From: Chloroflexota bacterium
GTDB lineage: Bacteria; Chloroflexota; Anaerolineae; 4572-78; J111
Direction of reading: 5' to 3'
DNA length: 64,000 bases
Assembly (NCBI GenBank): GCA_016860845.1
Contig: BOKF01000047.1
Span: 1 to 64,000, forward strand
Shown here: positions 25,615-34,132 of the stretch, piece by piece
Position numbering within the stretch: position 1 is the stretch's first letter
How the letters are laid out: the number at the start of each line of letters is the position of its first letter
The notes under the pieces: model-generated
What the model was told of the DNA's origin: nothing
The model's input: the letters and a program-made list of their open reading frames with translations, nothing else
Databases searched by the model: none
Position numbers and translations under genes: made by a program

Positions 25615-26041
25615 TTTGACTCACGGCTTCCACTGAGCTGGACAAATCGAAATACTCGCGCCAGGATTTGATTTTGCCGTCCACCAAATCGACGATGATG
25701 GCATCTTGAGTTAAACTACGCATACCATCAGCTTTGCGGGTAACAGACCAATCCCACTCGATCGCTATTTTACTGCCATCGGCCGCGGCAAAAACATTTT
25801 TGATGTCTACCACCAAATCGGTGAAATAGGTATGAAAATCGGCCATCACCTGGCGCAGTTTATCGGCGGGCCATTCGCCCGCTGGTGCGATAAGGATACC
25901 ATCCGGCAGCCAATCGCCAGCAGCCAGATCAAAATCATTGCGCTCCCAGGCGAGCGCCTGCCGCTTTACCAAAGCACGGATGTTAACTTCATGGTCGGCC
26001 TGAGTCTGGGTCGAATTCTGCTCTGAATGGTTGTTGTTCAT
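25592..26041 (-). CDS. NTF2-like (SnoaL/DUF4440-type) protein
   Basis: 149 aa. The pattern RALVKRQALAWERNDFDLAA, then LIAPAGEWPADKLRQVMADF, EWDWSVTRKADGM and DGKIKSWREYFD fits the cone-shaped NTF2-like fold. It serves either as a small enzyme or a ligand-binding protein, and the pocket chemistry cannot be told. The ATG at 26041 with AGGAG upstream is preferred over the TTG before it. It lies 120 bases downstream of the ECF transporter gene and could be the last gene of that operon. Its C-terminus (KQIAASK) is encoded by a repeat. Confidence 0.75.
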   Translation of the reverse strand: MNNNHSEQNSTQTQADHEVNIRALVKRQALAWERNDFDLAAGDWLPDGILIAPAGEWPADKLRQVMADFHTYFTDLVVDIKNVFAAADGSKIAIEWDWSVTRKADGMRSLTQDAIIVDLVDGKIKSWREYFDLSSSVEAVSQKQIAASK

Positions 26042-26160
26042 CAAAACGCTCCTGCTTGGATCAGAGTTGGTGTTTAGACTTGAATAAACGGCAATGGCAT
26101 GCGAAATCCCCGATTTTGTCCGAGTTGAGCAAGCCGGCCTCTCGAGGAAAGGTATTGAGC

Positions 26161-26988
26161 TTAGGCTACAAATTCGCCCCAGCCCAGAGTTAAGCGCGTT
26201 ACGAGCGCGCCCACAAAAAAGAGTATCCCCCCCACCAATAGGGCAATGTCCAGGGGACGCAGCCGGATTTCGTTTTCATTGAGAAACGTGCGTTTGGGAC
26301 TGCCTGAAAAGGCTTTGGATTGGAGGACGATCTCCAGAGTTTGCGCCTTCAACAATGCCCCAAGGATGAGCGGCACAAGCATACTGGCAAAGACTGGAAT
26401 TCGCCGGAAGAAATTCATCTTCTCAATAGCCAGGCCGCGCAGCCGCTGCGCCTCAGTAATGGCTCCAATTTCGGCAAAGATAAAGGGCACAAAACGCAGG
26501 GTGATTGAGAAGATAAAGGCTACTTTGTACGGAACGCGCAGCCGGACCAAACCGACGACTAGATCGTTCACATCAGTCGTCATCACAACTAAGGGCAGAG
26601 CAAAGATGGGGGTCAGCAAACGAAAGCCAACCATGACTCCAAATACCAGCCCTTCCCAATGCAATGAAACTTTGCCCCCGATAAGGGGGACCCAGGAGGG
26701 AAGGGTCCACAATGCGGTCTGACCAACGGGACTCCATAACCCCTGGATGAGAATCATTACCCCGGTAAAAGGGAGCATTACGGCAAATAGCTTGCGCACC
26801 AGCGCCCGGTCCATATAGGACGATAAGACGAGGATCATTACTATAGCAAACATGGCCCCCTGGTAGAAAACGTTGTCCCAAACCAGAATAAGGGTACTCA
26901 CCAAAAACATAAATAATAATTTGACCCGCACGTCCAGGCGGCTGAAGAAGGAAGAGCGTGAGATGTGTTGGACATACATTGCCGGCAT
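26161..26988 (-). CDS. ecfT: ECF transporter T component (EcfT/CbiQ family)
   Basis: 275 aa membrane protein of the energy-coupling factor transporter, linking the ATPases to the substrate-binding S component. Opens with SRSSFFSRLDVRVKLLFMFL, the conserved N-terminal signature. Several membrane helices follow, then the coupling-helix Ala-Arg-Gly region (AQRLRGLAIE) and a second LKAQTLEIVLQSKAF near the C-terminus. A perfect AAGGAGAT ribosome site precedes the ATG. It is the third gene of an S-AA-T operon. Confidence 0.92.
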   Translation of the reverse strand: MPAMYVQHISRSSFFSRLDVRVKLLFMFLVSTLILVWDNVFYQGAMFAIVMILVLSSYMDRALVRKLFAVMLPFTGVMILIQGLWSPVGQTALWTLPSWVPLIGGKVSLHWEGLVFGVMVGFRLLTPIFALPLVVMTTDVNDLVVGLVRLRVPYKVAFIFSITLRFVPFIFAEIGAITEAQRLRGLAIEKMNFFRRIPVFASMLVPLILGALLKAQTLEIVLQSKAFSGSPKRTFLNENEIRLRPLDIALLVGGILFFVGALVTRLTLGWGEFVA

Positions 26989-27032
26989 AGGGATCTCCTT
27001 ATAACAGGCTGGGCTTCCACCATTTTTAATAC

Positions 27033-28754
27033 TCAGTGGATGGTAATGGTCGCCGCTAATTCCTCGGCGGTTAAGGGACGGAGCCGAGCCTCACTGCCGG
27101 CCTGCATCGCTTCGGCCAGACGAATAACTTGCGGCGCGGTCAGGAAAGTTTCGCGCAATTTGGCCGTCTGATAGAAAATTTCGCGGAGTGGGCCGTCCAG
27201 CAACAATTGCCCTTTGCCCATTACCAGGAGCCGCTCGGCGTATCCGGGCAGTAAATAAAGATGGTGGGTAATGACAATGATAGTTTTGCCGGCCCGATGC
27301 AACTCGCCGGTCAGTTCCAGAATTGCCTGCGCTCCCTGATAATCCTGGCCTGTAGTCGGCTCGTCAAAAATAAGGACGTCCGGTTTCATCGCCAGAATTG
27401 CGGCAACGACAATCCGGCTGCGGTCCCCTTTGCTCAGGGTCAAGGGATGGCGGCCGGCGGCCCAATCGAGCTTCATCTCTTTGAGCGCAGCAGCCACTCG
27501 TTGCTGAACCTCGTCTTTTGGAAAACGCAAATTCGTCAAGGCAAAGGCAACTTCTCGTTCGACTGTGTCGGAAAAGATTTGATTATCGGGGTTTTGCGAA
27601 ACATAACCGATGTGCTGGGCCAGTTCGCTGACTTCATAGGTGCTCACATCTCTGCCAAACACCTTCACTTGACCGCTGCTAGCGGTTAGCAGGTGCAGAA
27701 AATGGCGCACCAGGGTAGACTTACCCCCTCCATTTTGCCCCACAATGGCGACATATTCGCCCCGGCGGATATCTACCGAAACCCCCTCGAGCGCCCGAGT
27801 GCCATCATCATAGGTGTAATGTAGATTCTCGGTTTGCAGCACAATCTCGTTGCTGGCAGTCGAGGCATGGCCATTAGGATAGATGACCGGCTCAAAGGAG
27901 AGACGGGGCCTGAGTTGGCTGTACTGATCCAACGCCTCGGGCAGGGTGACTGGATAAGCCAGCTTCTGGCTGAGGGAGAGGAAGATACGCCGAAAAGTTT
28001 GGGTTACTTCGGGCGGACGCACCCCATGGCTCCAGAGGAGATCAATATTTTGGAAAAATTCGCCGGGAGGAGCCAGCCCCAAAAGCTTTCCCTCGGCCAG
28101 CAACATCACCCGGTCGGCGTATTCGGCGATTTCTTCACTGGCGTGGCTCACCAGAATAATAGTAATCCCGTGAGTTCGGTTCAACTCGCGCACAATGGCA
28201 AAGACTTCATCCGTGCCAACCGGGTCGAGCTGGGAGGTTGGTTCATCCAGCACGAGAACATCAGGTTGTAGCGCCAGCGCAGCGGCGATAGCCAGGCGTT
28301 GCTTCTGCCCGCCGGAAAGTTGGTGAGGATGTTTGCCTTCCAGACCTTCCAGGCGCACCGCCTTCAGGGCGGCTGGCACCCGGCGTTTGATTTCCTCAAC
28401 CGACAGGCAGATATTTTCCAGGGCAAAAGCGACTTCAGCGGCAACCGTCGGGGCGGTCAGTTGCATTTCTGGATCTTGAAAGACCATGCCCACCCGTTGG
28501 GCCAATTTATAAGTAGGATGCTCAACCGTATCCAGACCGACAACGGTAATCGAGCCATAGAAATCGCCGCCATAAAAGTGCGGCACTACGCCATTGAGGG
28601 CTAGGCAAAAGGTGGTTTTGCCCGCGCCGGTCGGCCCCATAACCCCCAAAAATTCGCCCTGCCGTACTTGCAAGCTGATTTCTTGCAGAGCAAACTCGGC
28701 CGCCCCGGCATATTTATAGGAGAGGTCTTTAATAACGACGATGTTGCCGGTCAT
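27033..28754 (-). CDS. ecfA: Fused EcfA-EcfA' ATPase of an ECF transporter
   Basis: 573 aa with two complete ABC ATPase domains in one chain. The first has Walker A GPTGAGKTT, signature LSGGQKQRLAIA and Walker B DVLVLDEPTSQLDP. The second has GQNGGGKST, a divergent signature LSKGDRSRIVVAA and DVLIFDEPTTGQD. Fusion of the two ATPases is known in some ECF systems. It powers uptake of a vitamin or metal via the adjacent S and T components. In the second signature, LSxGD replaces the canonical LSGGQ, hinting at asymmetric ATP sites. Confidence 0.95.
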   Translation of the reverse strand: MTGNIVVIKDLSYKYAGAAEFALQEISLQVRQGEFLGVMGPTGAGKTTFCLALNGVVPHFYGGDFYGSITVVGLDTVEHPTYKLAQRVGMVFQDPEMQLTAPTVAAEVAFALENICLSVEEIKRRVPAALKAVRLEGLEGKHPHQLSGGQKQRLAIAAALALQPDVLVLDEPTSQLDPVGTDEVFAIVRELNRTHGITIILVSHASEEIAEYADRVMLLAEGKLLGLAPPGEFFQNIDLLWSHGVRPPEVTQTFRRIFLSLSQKLAYPVTLPEALDQYSQLRPRLSFEPVIYPNGHASTASNEIVLQTENLHYTYDDGTRALEGVSVDIRRGEYVAIVGQNGGGKSTLVRHFLHLLTASSGQVKVFGRDVSTYEVSELAQHIGYVSQNPDNQIFSDTVEREVAFALTNLRFPKDEVQQRVAAALKEMKLDWAAGRHPLTLSKGDRSRIVVAAILAMKPDVLIFDEPTTGQDYQGAQAILELTGELHRAGKTIIVITHHLYLLPGYAERLLVMGKGQLLLDGPLREIFYQTAKLRETFLTAPQVIRLAEAMQAGSEARLRPLTAEELAATITIH

Positions 28755-28767
28755 GGTAGACTCACAT

Positions 28768-28790
28768 AGGGCAGGTCAGCGACCTGCCCT
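28768..28790. repeat. Intercistronic hairpin
   Basis: Arms AGGGCAGGTC and GACCTGCCCT around AGC, between the S-component and ATPase genes. It has no T run, so an mRNA-stability or partial-attenuation hairpin is likelier than a terminator. Confidence 0.65.
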
Positions 28791-28802
28791 GGCGATACCC
28801 AA

Positions 28803-29585
28803 TTAATATCCTGCCATTTTGGGCTTAACAAAAGAGGAACGACGCAAGGCCGCAATAACGCCCAGGCCGACAATGACTCCAACCAGGGTAAATACGACCC
28901 GCTCGACTAAAATGATGACAATTAACGGCGGCCAGACTTCGGCCGGCCAGGGGTTGGTGGCGAAGCCGGGCGTCCAGATAGCTTGAATCCCGGCGGTGGA
29001 GCCGAAAAAGAAAATAATGAACAAAGCCACGCCCATCTGCCAGCTCACTTGGCTGTCCTGGATAGTCTGGACGGCCCAATTCCGGACTTGGGGAATAGCA
29101 ATTAGAATCAGGGCCAGGGTTATGGTAAAGACGTTGGAAAACCACAGACCGGTGCTGATGCCGTAGTTGATCGCTATGAAATAATAAGCGATATGGAGCA
29201 CCAGGGTGATGAGCCAGGGGATTAACCAGTACATTTTGCCTCGCTGGGCTACCATTCCCACTGAAAAGGCCGACATGAGGCCCATCAATGGGCTCCAGGG
29301 GCCGAGGTTGGTGTAGGGAGCGATGGCATTGCCAATAAGCATGCCTACCACTGAAGCAATTGGCCCGGCAACGGGGCCAAGCAGCAACCCGATCAGGGGA
29401 TGGATGGCATCGTGCAAAGGCCAGCCGCCGCCCATTCCGCCGACTACCACCGAGGCTGGCACAAAGGCTAACACGGCGACAATCGCGGCCATAATCGCTA
29501 CATAGGAGACCGGTGCGCCGCCAATGGTCACCCCACCTAAACCTGAAACTTCACGTTTTTCACCTCTTGGCACTTGACTTGTCAT
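28803..29585 (-). CDS. Putative ECF transporter S component
   Basis: 260 aa with about six hydrophobic segments. GGWPLHDAIHPLIGLLLGPV and GMLIGNAIAPYTNLGPWSPL resemble the GP-rich loop regions of ECF substrate-binding proteins. It is larger than the usual 180-200 aa S protein. It is first in the operon before the fused ATPase and T genes, which is the main support for the role. Substrate unknown. The ATG at 29585 follows AAGGAGGG. The 266-base upstream region contains no riboswitch that could be recognised. Confidence 0.75.
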   Translation of the reverse strand: MTSQVPRGEKREVSGLGGVTIGGAPVSYVAIMAAIVAVLAFVPASVVVGGMGGGWPLHDAIHPLIGLLLGPVAGPIASVVGMLIGNAIAPYTNLGPWSPLMGLMSAFSVGMVAQRGKMYWLIPWLITLVLHIAYYFIAINYGISTGLWFSNVFTITLALILIAIPQVRNWAVQTIQDSQVSWQMGVALFIIFFFGSTAGIQAIWTPGFATNPWPAEVWPPLIVIILVERVVFTLVGVIVGLGVIAALRRSSFVKPKMAGY

Positions 29586-29851
29586 TTGACATCCCTCCTT
29601 AAAAATATTATGTTTCATTAAAGAAACGACAAACAGTTACGCTATCAAAGGAATTTTTAGGCTGGGTCACCTACCTCCTTTCTCGACAGGAGAGGAAATC
29701 TTTATGACTATCTCAGTGAAGATTCAGTGCTGATAGAGGGGCGAGGGTGAATAGGCAAGAAACTCTTGCGGGCCGTATTTTAGCACCGGCCCACTTAGCT
29801 GCATAGGGACAAAATGCCTGTAGTTGAGGGACATTTGTCCCGCATCTGCTT

Positions 29852-30523
29852 TTAATTTTGCTCGTCTTTCAAGTTGACCAGGCCCCGCCGCAGGACATAA
29901 AGAGCAGCCTGGGTGCGGTTGTTGACGTGCAGCTTGCCAAAAATGACCGTCAACCGGTTGCGGACCGTTTTCTCTGATAAACCCAGCCGGTCGCCAATGT
30001 CGTTGTTGTTCAGCCCCTGGGCAACCAGGCGGAGGATATTCATTTCCAGCTCAATGAGGGGAGTCACCTGATGCGCTTTGGAGGTATCGCTCTGCAGCCG
30101 GCGGAATTCTTCAATCATCTTCATGGCAATAGGTGGGTCGAGTAAGGCTTCTCCTGCTGCTACCGTCCGGATAGCCCGCAACAACTCATCACTATCGGCG
30201 TCTTTCAAGAGGTAAGCTCGCGCTCCTGCTTTAATCGCTTCAAAGACATATTGATCCTGGCGATACATAGTCAGGATGATGACGCCTAACTGGGGATTGG
30301 CGGCGGTGAGCTGGCCAGTTGCCTGGACCCCATCCAAAACGGGCATGTTGATATCCATCACGACCACATCTGGCTGCAACAGAGCCGCCACACGGCAGGC
30401 TTCCTGACCATCGGCGGCCTGGCCAACCACTTTCATGTCTGGCTCGGCGTCGCAAATTTGGCTGAGGCCCTGGCGGACCATGGTATGATCATCGGCGATG
30501 AGCAAGCGAATGGGGTGAGTCAT
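29852..30523 (-). CDS. NarL/FixJ-type response regulator
   Basis: 223 aa. The receiver domain has acidic DD at 11-12, phospho-acceptor D57 (VVVMDINMP) and K at YLLKDADS. The C-terminal LuxR helix-turn-helix includes LEMNILRLVAQGLNNNDIGD and LSEKTVRNRLTVIFGKL. It overlaps the upstream kinase gene by four bases, so it is the partner of that kinase. The target genes are unknown; the ECF operon directly downstream is one candidate. Confidence 0.93.
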   Translation of the reverse strand: MTHPIRLLIADDHTMVRQGLSQICDAEPDMKVVGQAADGQEACRVAALLQPDVVVMDINMPVLDGVQATGQLTAANPQLGVIILTMYRQDQYVFEAIKAGARAYLLKDADSDELLRAIRTVAAGEALLDPPIAMKMIEEFRRLQSDTSKAHQVTPLIELEMNILRLVAQGLNNNDIGDRLGLSEKTVRNRLTVIFGKLHVNNRTQAALYVLRRGLVNLKDEQN

Positions 30524-32175
30524 GAGAAGTTTCCTGACAGGGGAATTTTAAGGCGTAGTACGACTCCCTGGTTAGGCATGCTCTCAATTTTGAATTGCCC
30601 TTCCAGTTCGGCGACTCGTTCACGCATCTGGCGCAGCCCTATTTTACGATTGGTTAGGGTGGGCTGAACCTGCGGGTCAAAACCAATCCCATCATCTTTT
30701 ATTGTCAAGCATACCATCTGCCCAGGCTGGATGGTCAACTCCAGCCAAGCACAGCGCGCCCGGGCGTGCTTGGCAACGTTGGTTAAGCCTTCTTGAACTA
30801 AGCGGAACAGAACTGGCTCGATGGCCGTTGGCATAGCTGTCTCATCGCCCGTTATATTTAGCTCAATCTCCAGACCAACCTGCTCGCCAAACTCACGGAT
30901 GTACTGACGCAGGGCCGGCCCAAAGCCCAACGTTTCCAACTCGACCGGCCGGAGGAAAAAAATCGTCCGGCGCACGTCGTCAATATTAGCCTGGATCGTC
31001 TTTTTTAGGGTGCTCAGCTCGCTGATGATAAGACCGGCTGGAGCAGTGGTGATCTGCTTGCGGATATAATCCAACTTGAGGCCAAGAAAATAAAGATTTT
31101 GCGCCAGGCCGTCGTGCAAATCGCGAGCGATACGAGCACGTTCCTCTCTAAGCAAGGCTTCGCGGGCTTTCCGGTCGGTAATGTCGCGAACAATAACCAG
31201 GACTTCGTTTTGGCCACTCGCAATAATACGTGCTTCTCGCTGCCGTAATTTGCCGTTGATGGGCAACTGATACTCATACAGTTGCATCTCGCCGCTCTGC
31301 AAAGCCCGCTCGATGTGTTGGCTCATCTGCTGGGCTGACTCGCCGGGCAACACGTCGGCAACATTTTTGCCCAAAAATTCGGTCGGGGGAACAAACTGGT
31401 CGGGCGCTTTGGCCGGCTTGTAGTCCAGATAGACGCCGTTGCCGCTGATACGGAACATCATATCAGGGATGGCGTTTAAGAGGGCGCGATTGCGGGCGTC
31501 GCTGTGACGTAACGCTTCTTCGGCCTGCTTGCGTTCGGTGATGTCCATATTTAACACAACCGCGCCGACAATCCTCTCCTCTTCGTCTTTGATCGGTACG
31601 GCAGAACTGAGGATTGTTTTTCTGGTTCCATCAAACGCTTCAATATTGATTTCCTCATTAATGGAGACTTCGCCTTTGGTCAACGCTCGAATCCTTGACC
31701 ATTCTTCGGGGACTACCGGCTGGCCGGTGTTGGCCCACCAGCCCTTGTACTCACTCAAATGATCATCAGGGAGAGGATCTCCTGCCCAAATGGCTTTACT
31801 CATGGCGCTTTGGGCCAGAATCTGCCCGTGAGCATCCACTACCCACAGCGCCGCGGGGATGATGTCGAGCACTGAGCGTAAATGCGTGCGCTCACGTTCA
31901 AGGAGGTGATGTTCCTGCCGCAATGCCTCTTCGACCCGCTGCTGTTCTTGCAGAAGTTCCTGGTAACTCCGTTCGATCTCCTGCACCTGCCGGACACTCG
32001 CTAGGGCTTTATCCTGGCGGGACAACTTCTCGCTGGCTGCTTGCAGCAAATCAGTGGCGCTGGCCAGGTCGGCCAGTAAGGCTTGAACGGAAAGAGAGGA
32101 TTGATCCGCTCGCTGGGCTACTTCCAGACGCTGGCGCAGAGCTTCAATTTGTTGAGTAAAAGAGTCATCCCCCAT
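30520..32175 (-). CDS. Soluble PAS-PAS sensor histidine kinase (HisKA_3 type)
   Basis: 551 aa. A coiled coil (1-100) leads to PAS domains at about 100-215 (IIPAALWVVDAHGQILAQS) and 225-335 (AIPDMMFRISGNG). The dimerisation domain has phospho-acceptor H354 in ERARIARDLHDGLAQN, and the HATPase_c domain has VLFRLVQEGLTNVAKHARA and DDGIGFD. There is no membrane helix, so the signal is cytoplasmic, perhaps redox or ligand binding in PAS. GAGGA precedes the ATG. It is translationally coupled to the response regulator. Confidence 0.93.
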   Translation of the reverse strand: MGDDSFTQQIEALRQRLEVAQRADQSSLSVQALLADLASATDLLQAASEKLSRQDKALASVRQVQEIERSYQELLQEQQRVEEALRQEHHLLERERTHLRSVLDIIPAALWVVDAHGQILAQSAMSKAIWAGDPLPDDHLSEYKGWWANTGQPVVPEEWSRIRALTKGEVSINEEINIEAFDGTRKTILSSAVPIKDEEERIVGAVVLNMDITERKQAEEALRHSDARNRALLNAIPDMMFRISGNGVYLDYKPAKAPDQFVPPTEFLGKNVADVLPGESAQQMSQHIERALQSGEMQLYEYQLPINGKLRQREARIIASGQNEVLVIVRDITDRKAREALLREERARIARDLHDGLAQNLYFLGLKLDYIRKQITTAPAGLIISELSTLKKTIQANIDDVRRTIFFLRPVELETLGFGPALRQYIREFGEQVGLEIELNITGDETAMPTAIEPVLFRLVQEGLTNVAKHARARCAWLELTIQPGQMVCLTIKDDGIGFDPQVQPTLTNRKIGLRQMRERVAELEGQFKIESMPNQGVVLRLKIPLSGNFS

Positions 32176-32248
32176 GGATTATATTCCTCAAGGTGCAGTA
32201 TACCACATTCTGCTTAACGATGGAACGGCCTGCTGCGCTAATTTTATC

Positions 32249-32276
32249 TTGACAGGCTGATATATTGTGCTAATCT
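32249..32276 (+). promoter_or_regulatory. Promoter for the YbaK-like gene
   Basis: Perfect TTGACA at 32249-32254, a 16-base spacer and TAATCT at 32271-32276. Confidence 0.6.
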
Positions 32277-32320
32277 CAGCCAAAATTGAGCTAAAGCAGC
32301 TCCTTACCAGGAGTATTCAA

Positions 32321-32809
32321 ATGGAAAAACAAGTAGCCTTTACCAGCGCCGACCTGCAATGTTTTATTGAAACCCATCAAATCGAAGCCACCATTCTGCC
32401 GATGATCGAACATACGCCGACCGTGCCCGATGCTGCCCGCGCCTTGGCCGTCGAGCCGGAGCAAATCATCAAATCGCTGGTGTTCTTGGTGAAGGATGAG
32501 CCGCTGCTGGTTATCAACAACGGTCTGTCCAAAGTGGACCAGCGCAAGATTGCCGACCGGCTGGGCGTCGGTCGAAAGCAGGTCAAATTTGCCAGCGCGG
32601 AGCAGGCCCTTGAAATCACCGGCTACGTGGTCGGCAGCATGCCCCCCTTTGGTCACCGGCGCAGGCTGCGCACACTGGTTGACCCGGCTATCACCAAGTT
32701 TCAGGTCATCTTTGGCGGGGGAGGGGACATTAATGCGATGATGCGCCTCACGCCGGGGGAGTTGCTGCGGGTGACAGAGGGAGAGATTGTTGGCGTAGGA
32801 ATGATTTGA
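32321..32809 (+). CDS. YbaK/EbsC-family aminoacyl-tRNA deacylase
   Basis: 162 aa. It is a trans-editing domain that hydrolyses mischarged tRNA such as Cys-tRNA(Pro) or Ala-tRNA(Pro). The conserved K in IIKSLVFLVKDEP, the VVGSMPPFGH loop and FGGGGDINAMMRLTPGEL match the family. ATG at 32321 with CCAGGAG upstream is chosen over an in-frame ATG at 32267. Its stop codon is overlapped by the -35 of the next gene's promoter. Confidence 0.9.
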   Translation: MEKQVAFTSADLQCFIETHQIEATILPMIEHTPTVPDAARALAVEPEQIIKSLVFLVKDEPLLVINNGLSKVDQRKIADRLGVGRKQVKFASAEQALEITGYVVGSMPPFGHRRRLRTLVDPAITKFQVIFGGGGDINAMMRLTPGELLRVTEGEIVGVGMI

Positions 32810-32834
32810 CCAAAAGAACTAATGTTCTTATAAT
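32806..32834 (+). promoter_or_regulatory. Promoter for the radical SAM gene
   Basis: TTGACC at 32806-32811, a 17-base spacer and perfect TATAAT at 32829-32834. The -35 overlaps the stop codon of the upstream gene. Confidence 0.75.
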
Positions 32835-32856
32835 TTAATCCATAGGGGAACAAACT

Positions 32857-33996
32857 ATGGACATCCAGCAAAAAGTTGAAATCTTGGGCCAGGCTGCCGC
32901 TCTGGATTGCGAGGGGCCGCCAGCTTTGACTCGCGCAGAACGCAAGGTTCAATTTATTGACCAGAGCCGGGTTTACGTGACGCACCCGCAGCGGGGAAAG
33001 ATCCCGGTTCTGCGGACGATGCAGACCAGCGCCTGTGAGCGTAACTGTTACTACTGCCCCTTTCAAGCGGGGCGGGATTACCGGCGGGTTTCCTTCAAAC
33101 CGGAGGAGTTGGCTGCCACTTTTGACCAGATGCAGCGCAAGCGGCTGGTTGAGGGGCTGTTTTTAAGCAGCGGCATTGTGGGGGGCGGGGTCAAAGCGAT
33201 GGATCCCATGCTGGACACCGTGGAAATCCTCCGGCGCAAGTATGAATATCACGGCTATATCCATCTCAAAATTATGCCCGGGGCTGAATCGGCGCAGATT
33301 GAACGGGCGGCGCGCCTGGCCGACCGCCTTTCGATTAACCTGGAGGGAGCTAACGAGCAGCGTTTGTTGGCCCTGGCCCCCAAGAAGGATTTTTGGCAAG
33401 AGCTGCTGCCGCCGCTCTACTGGGTCCGCCAGAACCAACACCGCCTGGGGCCGTGGGTCAGGCCGCCCAGCATTACGACCCAATTTGTGGTCGGCCCGGC
33501 CGGCGAGTCTGATCGTGAGTTATTGACGACGGCCCATATGCTCTACCGGGAAGCAAATCTGGCCCGGGCCTATTACTCTCCTTTTAATCCTATTCGCGGT
33601 ACGGTTTTGGAAAATCTGCCCAAAACGCCGTTGCTGCGGGAGCACCGCCTGTATCAAGCCGATTGGCTGCTGCGTTTTTACGGCTTTGCCGTCCACGAAC
33701 TGCCCTTTGACGAGCAAGGGCATCTGCCGTTGAACCTCGATCCCAAGCTCACCTGGGCTAAAACCCACCTGAGCCAGCGGCCGACTGAAATCAACCGGGC
33801 CAGCCGGGCTGAACTCCTGCGTATCCCTGGCATCGGCCCCAAAACTACCGAGGCGATTTTGGCAGCTCGCCGGGTGGGGACTCTCAGTAACCTGCATCAA
33901 CTCAAGCAGCTTGGGGTGCAAACAGGCCGGGCTGCGCCTTTTATCCTCCTAAATGGGAAGCAAACCGAATACCAGTTGCCCTTGGCCGGATTTTAG
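32857..33996 (+). CDS. Radical SAM protein with C-terminal helix-hairpin-helix (rSAM/UDG-linked type)
   Basis: 379 aa. The 4Fe-4S/SAM cysteines are C60, C64 and C67 (CERNCYYC). The N-terminal part (KIPVLRTMQTSAC) and SSGIVGGGVKAMDPMLDTVE match the 'putative DNA modification/repair radical SAM' family that usually pairs with a uracil-DNA glycosylase-like partner. A helix-hairpin-helix (ELLRIPGIGPKTTEAILAAR) at about 320-345 supports nucleic-acid binding. No glycosylase-like gene is next to it here. It has its own promoter and terminator. The substrate is unknown. Confidence 0.85.
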   Translation: MDIQQKVEILGQAAALDCEGPPALTRAERKVQFIDQSRVYVTHPQRGKIPVLRTMQTSACERNCYYCPFQAGRDYRRVSFKPEELAATFDQMQRKRLVEGLFLSSGIVGGGVKAMDPMLDTVEILRRKYEYHGYIHLKIMPGAESAQIERAARLADRLSINLEGANEQRLLALAPKKDFWQELLPPLYWVRQNQHRLGPWVRPPSITTQFVVGPAGESDRELLTTAHMLYREANLARAYYSPFNPIRGTVLENLPKTPLLREHRLYQADWLLRFYGFAVHELPFDEQGHLPLNLDPKLTWAKTHLSQRPTEINRASRAELLRIPGIGPKTTEAILAARRVGTLSNLHQLKQLGVQTGRAAPFILLNGKQTEYQLPLAGF

Positions 33997-34014
33997 CCAG
34001 AACAGTCAGGCTTC

Positions 34015-34048
34015 AAAGAGGTGTCCTTGATGGGGGACGCCTCTTTTT
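34015..34048 (+). terminator. Rho-independent terminator
   Basis: AAAGAGGTGTCC and GGACGCCTCTTT pair with one G-U, followed by T residues. Confidence 0.85.
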
Positions 34049-34132
34049 AATATTCTTAGGGATTAGATTTAAGTAACAGGCTCAGTTCTGGTAAAATGAG
34101 GGAAATAATGACTCTGCCCCAATGGAGTACCT

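Noticed and set aside
29586..29851. Possible TPP or cobalamin riboswitch upstream of the ECF operon
   Set aside because: The diagnostic conserved blocks of these classes could not be found on the transcribed strand. A covariance-model search would be needed to exclude a divergent type.
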